Positions 1 to 6,946 of a DNA stretch of 64,000 bases are shown in pieces. Origin of the DNA: CAWCXF01 sp963799455 (GTDB lineage Bacteria; Pseudomonadota; Alphaproteobacteria; Rhodobacterales; Rhodobacteraceae); assembly GCA_963799455.1 (NCBI GenBank), contig CAWCXF010000007.1:1-64000 (forward strand). Reading direction: 5' to 3'. Below the pieces are notes generated by a model that saw only the letters and a program-made list of their open reading frames with translations, was not told where the DNA came from and did not search any database. The position numbers and the translations under genes were made by a program. Position 1 is the first letter of the stretch, and every line of letters starts with the position of its first letter.

Positions 1-703
1 GCCACCGGCGCGGCGCCTGGCGCGATCCGATATCGGCTACAAATTCCTGACCGCGCGCCACCGATTGCAATCGCTTGTCCGGCAACCAGCGATCCGCCCG
101 ATCATGATAGCTAAGACCGCCCGGCTGCAGCCATTCTGGTCTATTCCACAAGCTGGGCATGCCGCCGGGTACAGAGAGCCGCAAGGTCTCACTGGCCGTC
201 TGCGCCTGCCTACCCTCACCTGTATAGATCACATCATTGGCACCATGCATGGCCAGCGCGTGCGGATGGCGATACCGCTCGAGGTTATGGCGATCCTCTG
301 GTGACAGGTCTTCACAATCCAGCATGCGCTCGATCCGCATGAATCCGAAAATGCGGTGATGTGCCGTGCCTCCGGTCGCATAATCGCGGAACAGCCCGAA
401 GAAGACAAAGGCATCGCCTTTGCCAGCACCCCGGTTCGCTAGATGGGTTTGCGCCGCCCCGCATTGTCCAAAAAGGCACTGTCCATCATCAGTGAACAGG
501 GGATCGTGGTGGCACAAGTCGTCACCCCCCAATGTCCCCCTGCTTGCCTGCGCAACATGATCAGACAATCCCAGATCCTGATAGGTGGTCTGCGAGGCGG
601 CCCCCGCCGGGATCGGCAAGCTGATTGGCCGGCCACCCACAATGGGCGATGGACCGCCACCTGCTGCGCTGTCGAAACCCTTGCGGCTGAAGATAATTCG
701 CAA
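1..703 (-). CDS. Nmad3-like nucleotide-modification-associated protein (partial)
   Basis: The reading frame is open from a TTG at 703 to the window edge, so the C-terminus is missing (234 codons seen). The TTG is chosen because MRIIFSRKGFDS is the usual N-terminus of this family as I recall it, and GGGGA lies about 6 nt upstream. Other visible motifs are GGGPSPI, LPIPAG, GAGKGDAFVFFGLFRD near residue 90 and ARGQEFVADI near the visible end. These match what I know of the putative nucleotide-modification-associated domain 3 proteins, predicted from comparative genomics to act in base-modification systems; the biochemical role is unproven. It begins 17 nt after gcvPB on the same strand and is probably co-transcribed with it. 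The family call is from memory of motifs, not a search. Confidence 0.7.
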   Translation of the reverse strand, partial: MRIIFSRKGFDSAAGGGPSPIVGGRPISLPIPAGAASQTTYQDLGLSDHVAQASRGTLGGDDLCHHDPLFTDDGQCLFGQCGAAQTHLANRGAGKGDAFVFFGLFRDYATGGTAHHRIFGFMRIERMLDCEDLSPEDRHNLERYRHPHALAMHGANDVIYTGEGRQAQTASETLRLSVPGGMPSLWNRPEWLQPGGLSYHDRADRWLPDKRLQSVARGQEFVADIGSRQAPRRW

Positions 704-719
704 GGATGGTCCCCGCAGC

Positions 720-2399
720 TTAGCGCCCGCCCCGCTCGCTCATGGTGGGTGTACCGGCTTCGGGTTCCGGCGCTTCCCAGGCGAGTTTGGGTTGGCGCGC
801 AGCCAAGGTTTCGTCCAGCCGCCGACGCGGCGCGTAATAGGGCGCATTCTTCAGGCTTTCATCGCCAGCCCGGGCCCGCTCTGCAACCGATCGCAGGGCC
901 GTGATTAGCTGATCCAGGCCCGCCTTGCTTTCCGTTTCGGTCGGCTCGACCAGCATCGCGCCATGCACGACCAGCGGGAAGTAGACCGTCATCGGATGAA
1001 ATCCCTCGTCGATAAGTCCCTTGGCCAGATCGAGTGTCGAAAACCCTTCGGCAAAGCCTTCATCGCCGAACAACGCCTCGTGCATGCACGGTCCGCTATC
1101 GGCGTAAGGTGCGTGCAGCACGTCTTCCAGACTACGCAGCATATAGTTGGCGTTGAGAACGGCATCTTCGGCCACTTGCTGCAACCCGTCTGCCCCGTGG
1201 CTCAGGATATAGGTCAGAGCGCGGGTAAACATGCCCATCTGGCCGTGGAAGGCCGTCATCCGGCCAAAACTCTGCATCCTGCCGCCAAAATGCTCTTGAG
1301 AGAATTTTTCGGCCGCTTCCTCCTCGATGAGGTGAACCACCCCGTCGCTGGTCCGGGCCGTATAGGGCAGCGGACCGAACGGGCTCAACGCTTCGGACAA
1401 CACCACCGGGCCGCTACCCGGTCCACCGCCGCCGTGCGGGGTGGAGAAGGTCTTGTGCAGGTTGATATGCATCGCATCAACGCCAAGGTCTCCGGGGCGC
1501 ACCTTGCCCAGGATCGCGTTGAAATTGGCTCCGTCGCAATAGACCAGTCCGCCAGCCGCATGGACCGCGTCGGAGATCGCTTTCATGTCGCGCTCGAACA
1601 GGCCGCAAGTGTTCGGGTTGGTAATCATTACCGCAGCCACATCGGGACCAAGACGGGCTTTCAGCGCATCAAGATCGACCCGTCCGTCATCGGTCGCAGG
1701 GATGTCTTCCACCTCGTAGCCGGCGAAGGCGGCGGTGGCCGGATTTGTGCCATGCGCGCTTTCGGGGACGAGCACGACCTTGCGGGCGTCGCCGCGCGCT
1801 TCCAGAGCGGCGCGAATGCACAGGATACCGCACAGTTCGCCATGCGCGCCCGCCTTGGGGCTCATCGCCACGCCATGCATCCCGGTCAGCTCGATCAGCC
1901 AGAAGGCCAGCTCGTTGATAACCTCCAGTGCGCCGCGCACGGTTTCCACAGGTTGCAACGGGTGGACATCGGCAAAGCCGGGCATCCGCGCGACTTTCTC
2001 GTTCAGGCGCGGATTGTGTTTCATCGTGCACGAACCGAGTGGGAATGGACCCAGGTCTATGGCATAGTTTTGTCGGCTGAGGCGCGTATAGTGGCGCACC
2101 GTTTGCGGTTCGGTAAGGCCGACCAACCCGATCGGTTGCTCGCGCGCCAGGCTGCCAAGACGGCTCGGGGAATGTGAGGATGGCGTGGGGGTTTCGGGTT
2201 GCACCACCCCGGCCAAATCGAGCCTGGCAGCAAAATCGAAATCAACACCGGTTGTCTCGGTATGGCCTATTTCGAAGATAAGCGGCTCTTCCAGCATCAG
2301 CGCGCGGTTGCCGGTCACCGTTTCGGGGCCAGTGTGTTCCGGCGCTGCTCCATCAGCGTTGGTGGCAGGCTTCCAGCCAGATTTGTTCGGCGCGTTCAT
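720..2399 (-). CDS. gcvPB: Glycine dehydrogenase (decarboxylating) subunit 2, P-protein C-terminal half
   Basis: This is the PLP-binding half of a two-subunit glycine cleavage P-protein, which decarboxylates glycine and passes the aminomethyl group to the lipoyl arm of GcvH. The protein has 559 residues. The PLP lysine is visible in HINLHKTFSTPHGGGGPG (about K316), preceded by the HGTNPATAAFAGY motif. The start ATG overlaps the stop of gcvPA (ATGA at 2396-2399), indicating translational coupling. The first 30 residues are a poorly conserved extension. It is the last gcv gene of the operon; an Nmad3-like gene follows after 17 nt. Splitting P-protein into two subunits is a known alternative to the single long GcvP. 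Confidence 0.97.
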   Translation of the reverse strand: MNAPNKSGWKPATNADGAAPEHTGPETVTGNRALMLEEPLIFEIGHTETTGVDFDFAARLDLAGVVQPETPTPSSHSPSRLGSLAREQPIGLVGLTEPQTVRHYTRLSRQNYAIDLGPFPLGSCTMKHNPRLNEKVARMPGFADVHPLQPVETVRGALEVINELAFWLIELTGMHGVAMSPKAGAHGELCGILCIRAALEARGDARKVVLVPESAHGTNPATAAFAGYEVEDIPATDDGRVDLDALKARLGPDVAAVMITNPNTCGLFERDMKAISDAVHAAGGLVYCDGANFNAILGKVRPGDLGVDAMHINLHKTFSTPHGGGGPGSGPVVLSEALSPFGPLPYTARTSDGVVHLIEEEAAEKFSQEHFGGRMQSFGRMTAFHGQMGMFTRALTYILSHGADGLQQVAEDAVLNANYMLRSLEDVLHAPYADSGPCMHEALFGDEGFAEGFSTLDLAKGLIDEGFHPMTVYFPLVVHGAMLVEPTETESKAGLDQLITALRSVAERARAGDESLKNAPYYAPRRRLDETLAARQPKLAWEAPEPEAGTPTMSERGGR

Positions 2400-3772
2400 G
2401 GCGTTTCTCCTGCAGCCAAGGCATCGCCAAGAGCGTTTGCCAAGGCCTCGATATCGGCCTCACTCGTGGTTTCGGTGACCGCTACAAGCAAGGCATCGTC
2501 GAGCCCTTCGGAATCGTGATAAAGTCGGCCAAGGGATACCCCTGCCAGCACGCCTTTGGCCGCCAGCGTATGCACAACCTTGCGTGCATCGCGGCCAAGC
2601 CGGATCGTGAACTCGTTGAAAAAACTAGTGTTGAGAACGCTGACGCCGTGCACCTTTGCGAGCCGGTCGGCAGCGATACAGGCCAACCGGTGATTTTCCG
2701 CAGCAAGCAGGCGCAAGCCCTTTTCGCCGAGCAGGGTCATGTGGACACTGAATGCCAGCGCGCAAAGGCCGGAATTCGTGCAGATATTGCTCGTCGCCTT
2801 CTCGCGCCGGATATGCTGTTCGCGGGTCGATAGCGTCAGCACGAAGCCGCGCTTGCCGTTGGCATCCACAGTCTCACCGCACAGCCGGCCCGGCATCTGG
2901 CGAACGTGCTTCTTGTCGCGCACGGCAAACAGGCCGAGGTAGGGACCGCCAAACTGTAGTCCGACGCCGATTGACTGCCCCTCGCCCACCACGATGTCGG
3001 CGCCCTGCTCGCCCGGCGATTTGATCGCCCCCAGCGCGACAGGTTCGGTGTTCACGACGATCAGCAAAGCGCCCTTGGCGTGCGCCGCCTCGGCCACTTC
3101 TGCCAGATCGGGAAGCCGCCCGAGGATGTCGGGATATTGCATGACCACACAGCTGGTCCGGTCGTCGATCCGCGCCATAAGTCCGGCGTTGTCGGGGTCC
3201 GATTGAATGGCGGGCCGTGCGCCTGCGATCTCGTCGTCGGTGAATTTTGCCATCGTGCGGACGACTTCGGCGTAATGCGGGTGCAGCGCGCCCGACAAGA
3301 CTACCCTGTCGCGTTTGGTGATACGGCTGGCCATCGCCACCGCTTCCCAGCAGGCGGTCGAACCATCATACATCGAGGCATTCGCCACCGCACAACCATA
3401 CAGCCTGGCTACCTGCGACTGAAACTCGAACAGCATCTGCAAGGTGCCTTGCGCGATTTCCGGCTGATAAGGGGTGTAGGCGGTAAGAAATTCGCCGCGC
3501 TGGATAATGTGATCGACCGTCGCCGGGATGTGATGACGATAAGCGCCCGCCCCCAGAAAAAACGGCGCATCGGCAGCCGCCAGGTTTTTCTTGGACAACC
3601 CCCGCATATGCTTTTCGACCGCCATTTCACCCGCATGGGTGGGCAGGCCCTTGATCGGTCCCTTCAGGCGCAGTTCCTCAGGCACATCGACAAACAGGTC
3701 ATCGATGGACTTCGCACCGATTTTCGCGAGCATCTCGCTGCGGTCGTTATCGGTCAGGGGCAAGTAGCGCAT
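2396..3772 (-). CDS. gcvPA: Glycine dehydrogenase (decarboxylating) subunit 1, P-protein N-terminal half
   Basis: The N-terminal partner of the heterotetrameric P-protein, 458 residues, the normal length for GcvPA. The N-terminus MRYLPLTDNDRSEML and the segments FLGAGAYRHHIPATVDHI and TAYTPYQPEIAQGTLQ are family hallmarks. This half has the aminotransferase-like fold but lacks the PLP lysine, which is in GcvPB. An AGGA sequence lies just upstream of the ATG. It follows gcvH by 44 nt and overlaps gcvPB by four bases. Confidence 0.97.
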   Translation of the reverse strand: MRYLPLTDNDRSEMLAKIGAKSIDDLFVDVPEELRLKGPIKGLPTHAGEMAVEKHMRGLSKKNLAAADAPFFLGAGAYRHHIPATVDHIIQRGEFLTAYTPYQPEIAQGTLQMLFEFQSQVARLYGCAVANASMYDGSTACWEAVAMASRITKRDRVVLSGALHPHYAEVVRTMAKFTDDEIAGARPAIQSDPDNAGLMARIDDRTSCVVMQYPDILGRLPDLAEVAEAAHAKGALLIVVNTEPVALGAIKSPGEQGADIVVGEGQSIGVGLQFGGPYLGLFAVRDKKHVRQMPGRLCGETVDANGKRGFVLTLSTREQHIRREKATSNICTNSGLCALAFSVHMTLLGEKGLRLLAAENHRLACIAADRLAKVHGVSVLNTSFFNEFTIRLGRDARKVVHTLAAKGVLAGVSLGRLYHDSEGLDDALLVAVTETTSEADIEALANALGDALAAGETP

Positions 3773-3816
3773 TGCGTATCCTCAAGCGTGAAATTGGGGT
3801 GAGCGTGGGTCGGCCC

Positions 3817-4188
3817 TCACAACTCGTCGCAGAATGCCTTGTAGGCCTTGGCATTCATCAAACCTTCGAACTCGGCCTTGTCGGCAATGGTCAGCTTGAA
3901 GAACCAGCCGTCTTCCTCGGGGGATGAATTGACCAGAGCCGGATCGTCCTCCAGCGCATCGTTGGCTTCCATCACCTCGCCGCTGATCGGGGAGTAGACA
4001 TCGCTCGCCGCCTTGACGCTTTCCACCACGGCGGCGTCCTTGCCCTTTCCGATAGTGAGCCCCACCTCGGGCAATTCGACGAACACGATGTCGCCAAGTT
4101 GGTCCTGAGCGTAATCTGTGATGCCGACTGTGGCGGTGTCTCCCTCGACATCGATCCATTCGTGTTCTTCGGTGTAGTAACGGGTCAT
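3817..4188 (-). CDS. gcvH: Glycine cleavage system H protein
   Basis: The lipoyl carrier that shuttles the aminomethyl intermediate from P-protein to T-protein. The 123 residues begin MTRYYTEEHEWI, the standard H-protein opening. The lipoylated lysine is K59 in AVVESVKAASD. A longer frame runs 50 codons further upstream but overlaps gcvT and has no H-protein character, so the ATG at 4188 is chosen; it lies 4 nt after the gcvT stop. The acidic composition and the C-terminal YKAFCDEL are typical. Confidence 0.97.
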   Translation of the reverse strand: MTRYYTEEHEWIDVEGDTATVGITDYAQDQLGDIVFVELPEVGLTIGKGKDAAVVESVKAASDVYSPISGEVMEANDALEDDPALVNSSPEEDGWFFKLTIADKAEFEGLMNAKAYKAFCDEL

Positions 4189-4192
4189 GGGT

Positions 4193-5368
4193 TCAGCTCC
4201 CTCGATAGTAGCGGTGGGGGACAAAAGGCATTGTCGAAACGGTTGCGGGCAAACGCTTGGCCCGCACCTCGATTTCCAGGGCTGTTCCAGGCTGCGCGTG
4301 AGCGGCCTCGACATATCCCATGGCAACCGGGTGGCCAAGCGTTGGCGAAAATGCGCCGCTTGTCACGGTGCCGACGGCTTTATGGTTGGCAAAGATGACG
4401 GCGCCTTCGCGCGCGGCCATCCGCCCTTCAAGAACAAGTCCGACGCGGCGCTTTGCCGGTTCGGAAGCCAGCACCTGACTGACCCGATCGTGACCCATCC
4501 AGCCGCCGGTCTCGCGGCGCATCTTGCTCAGGGCAAAGCCGAGATCGGCGCTGACTGGGTCGGTTTGCGTCGAAAGATCGTGTCCATACAGCGGTAGCCC
4601 GGCCTCAAGCCGCAAGCTGTCGCGCGCGCCCAGCCCTGCCGGACGCACCCGCTCATCGGCAACCAGGGCATCGGCAAGGGTAATGACATGGTCGCCAGAC
4701 GTGGCGATCTCGAAGCCGTCCTCGCCCGTGTAGCCAGAACGGCTAACCCATAACGGTACACCGTTCCAATCGAAGAAGCCTGCCGTCATGAATGTCAGCG
4801 CGCCCGTGCCGGGCACCAGGGCCTCGAGCACATCGGCCGCCTTGGGCCCTTGCAATGCCAGCAAGGCGTTCTCGTCGTAATGGGTGATCGTGATCTCGTC
4901 GGCCAGATGCTCCCGCAGATGCGCGATATCATCCCATTTGCACGCCCCGTTGACGACCAGCGCAATGCTCTTGCCAGTGTTCGTCACGATCAGATCGTCA
5001 AGGATGCCGCCATCCTCGTCGAGCAGCAACGTATAGCGCATCTTGCCCGGTTTGAGTGAGCTGATGGCCCCGGGGACCAAAGCCTCCAAAGCCACCGCCG
5101 CCGCTTCGACACTCTCGTCAGGTCCGGTCAGACCAAGCTGACCCATGTGACTGACGTCGAATAGAGAGGCTGAGCTTCGCGTCCAATCGTGTTCGGCAAC
5201 AATGCCATCGTACTGAATTGGTAGCTCGTATCCGGCGAAATCGACCATTCGGCCACCGCGATCGCGATGCCATTGATCGAGTGGCAGCCTTACGGTCGCA
5301 GGCACGTCTTCATCGCCACCATCGACGCCGCCAGAGGTCGTTTCGCTTGTGATTGCATTATCGCTCAA
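4193..5368 (-). CDS. gcvT: Aminomethyltransferase, glycine cleavage T protein
   Basis: Transfers the methylene unit from aminomethyl-lipoyl-GcvH to tetrahydrofolate, releasing ammonia. 391 residues. Folate-binding T-protein motifs include MVDFAGYELPIQY, SLFDVSHMGQL and SRSGYTGEDGFEI. The start is a TTG at 5368 with GGAG 7 nt upstream; about 25 N-terminal residues form a non-conserved extension before LPLDQWHRDRGGRM. First gene of the operon. The upstream leader contains a tandem glycine riboswitch, so the operon is presumably induced by glycine. Confidence 0.96.
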   Translation of the reverse strand: MSDNAITSETTSGGVDGGDEDVPATVRLPLDQWHRDRGGRMVDFAGYELPIQYDGIVAEHDWTRSSASLFDVSHMGQLGLTGPDESVEAAAVALEALVPGAISSLKPGKMRYTLLLDEDGGILDDLIVTNTGKSIALVVNGACKWDDIAHLREHLADEITITHYDENALLALQGPKAADVLEALVPGTGALTFMTAGFFDWNGVPLWVSRSGYTGEDGFEIATSGDHVITLADALVADERVRPAGLGARDSLRLEAGLPLYGHDLSTQTDPVSADLGFALSKMRRETGGWMGHDRVSQVLASEPAKRRVGLVLEGRMAAREGAVIFANHKAVGTVTSGAFSPTLGHPVAMGYVEAAHAQPGTALEIEVRAKRLPATVSTMPFVPHRYYRGS

Positions 5369-5407
5369 ACAAAGTCTCCGACAAGCGGCGCCTCACGATG
5401 AAACACC

Positions 5408-5622
5408 GTTCCGCCCCCTCTGTCGGGAAACCTGAGAGCTTGCTCCCGCGCCCAGGCAGGCGAGGGGCTTTCTCCTTCGGTGGGGCTAGCCAGTCTGACT
5501 AATCCGCTTTCCAGAGTGTCGATGGCCCGCGCGGTCCATTGTGCCTGAGAGTTTCCGGGGCGGTTGCTCCTTCGGCGCCGGGTGAATACGAAATCCACCC
5601 AATCTCTCCCGCGCGCGCCTGC
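5408..5622 (-). promoter_or_regulatory. Tandem glycine riboswitch (gcvT leader)
   Basis: Read on the minus strand, the leader contains two consecutive copies of the glycine aptamer signature. The first has GGGAGAGA, GCCGAAGGAGCAA, AAACTCTCAGGCA and ACTCTGGAAAG. The second has CACCGAAGGAGAAAG, AGCTCTCAGGT and CCGACAGAGGGGG. The order and spacing of these pieces are those of the well-known double glycine riboswitch. The second aptamer ends about 40 nt before the TTG of gcvT. In this family glycine binding usually turns expression on; whether control here is transcriptional or translational was not worked out. Confidence 0.95.
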
Positions 5623-5705
5623 GACAGAATCGCTTCCGCCGCCGACACAACCGCGATGCGACATGGCGGCGGGGTGGTCAATGCGTTTGAAAGGGCAGCT
5701 GCGGG

Positions 5706-6914
5706 TTATTCCCCATCGCTCTTCTCAGCGATGGCCATAGCGCGCCGGACAAGCGCAATCTCCTCAGGCGCAAAACCCCCTTCGTCCGGCGCTGTCCGGT
5801 CTGGAATGGCGCTGGTGAAATACGCGATGCCCCGCTCATCATCCATTCTGAACCACAGGCCAGAGCGAAGTCCATAGGCCTCGCCTGCATGTCCTACGGC
5901 ACGTTCGTTCTTGCCGAACAGATCGTTGTCACAAGCCTCGCCGCGTGGATCGAGCATCTGCACGCCCAAGCCGTAATTGCAGAAAAACGCATCATCGGGA
6001 CGCTCCAGTAGAAAAGACATCCTGAGCACCGCAGTGACCTGGTTCGATAGGAAGCGATCATCGCCCCCGCCCATCAAGGCCTGTCCTATCCTGGCCAAAT
6101 CCATCATTCCGATCCGCACTCCGCCTTGCGGCGAGAAGATGCTGGCGTTGGTTCCGGGCACATAGGTGGACAAATCGCAGGCGTCCCCCGCCCCCGCCAC
6201 AGGAATGGTGCAATTGGGCGGCAGGTCCGAAGCATCGTCGCGCGCCACTTCGCCAGTGCTGCGATAGAGCGTGACTGCTCTCGTCACCATATCCTCGCCG
6301 CAGCCAATCCAGTTAAGGCAAGCCTTCACACCCAGCGGCGCAAACACGGTGCGCTGGACCAAGCGATCATACCGCTCCCCGGTGGCGGCCTCCAGGATGG
6401 TTGCAATCACGGGAGATCCGAGATTGGCGTATTCGAACGGAGCATCGCCTGGCGGCGCATCGGCGTACCACGCAGCGGGGTCAGCAAGCTTTTCCTGAAG
6501 GCTTTCGCCCAGGGGAATGACGTAGCCCGCATCGTCGCGCAGACCAGACCGGTGCATGAGCAATTGTGCCAGCGTCACTTCTGAATCGGGAAAACCGGGA
6601 TGGCGCACCTGCCAGCCTGTGTATTGCGACACATCGGCGTACAGATCGACTTTGCCTTCACCCACCAGCCGCAAGGTGGCGAGCGCCATGACCAGTTTGG
6701 ATATGCTGGCGATGCGCACCGGATCATTGGCCTGCACTGCGCGATTGTTGCTGCGATCAGCGATCCCTTCGACGATCAGGGGCCGGATACTGTCCCGATC
6801 AAAAGCGACCACCACCGTGGCCGGCAGCGGCGCAGCCTCAGCCTGCTGCGTGGTGGCGCAGGCGGATGTTGTCATCATGGCAGCGCACACAGCAGCGACA
6901 AGGGGTGTTCTCAT
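5706..6914 (-). CDS. Serine hydrolase, beta-lactamase/D-aminopeptidase fold, probable lipoprotein
   Basis: A 402-residue exported hydrolase of the class C beta-lactamase/esterase superfamily. The catalytic SxxK is SISK in RIASISKLVMALATL and the second motif is YAN in PFEYANLGSPVIA. The start at 6914 gives a signal peptide ending TTSAC, a plausible lipobox, whereas the longer frame from 6950 adds 12 unlikely residues. It begins 32 nt after the metH part 2 stop and may be co-transcribed, although its role in methionine metabolism is not obvious. The substrate cannot be predicted; members include peptidases, esterases and lactamases. Confidence 0.85.
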   Translation of the reverse strand: MRTPLVAAVCAAMMTTSACATTQQAEAAPLPATVVVAFDRDSIRPLIVEGIADRSNNRAVQANDPVRIASISKLVMALATLRLVGEGKVDLYADVSQYTGWQVRHPGFPDSEVTLAQLLMHRSGLRDDAGYVIPLGESLQEKLADPAAWYADAPPGDAPFEYANLGSPVIATILEAATGERYDRLVQRTVFAPLGVKACLNWIGCGEDMVTRAVTLYRSTGEVARDDASDLPPNCTIPVAGAGDACDLSTYVPGTNASIFSPQGGVRIGMMDLARIGQALMGGGDDRFLSNQVTAVLRMSFLLERPDDAFFCNYGLGVQMLDPRGEACDNDLFGKNERAVGHAGEAYGLRSGLWFRMDDERGIAYFTSAIPDRTAPDEGGFAPEEIALVRRAMAIAEKSDGE

Positions 6915-6946
6915 GCCGGCGATCATCCACCCTTCGTGGCGCAAAA

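Noticed and set aside
963..2177. 404-codon frame opposite gcvPB (plus strand)
   Set aside because: It lies wholly antisense to the well-supported gcvPB and has no family character; GC-rich third positions create such shadows.
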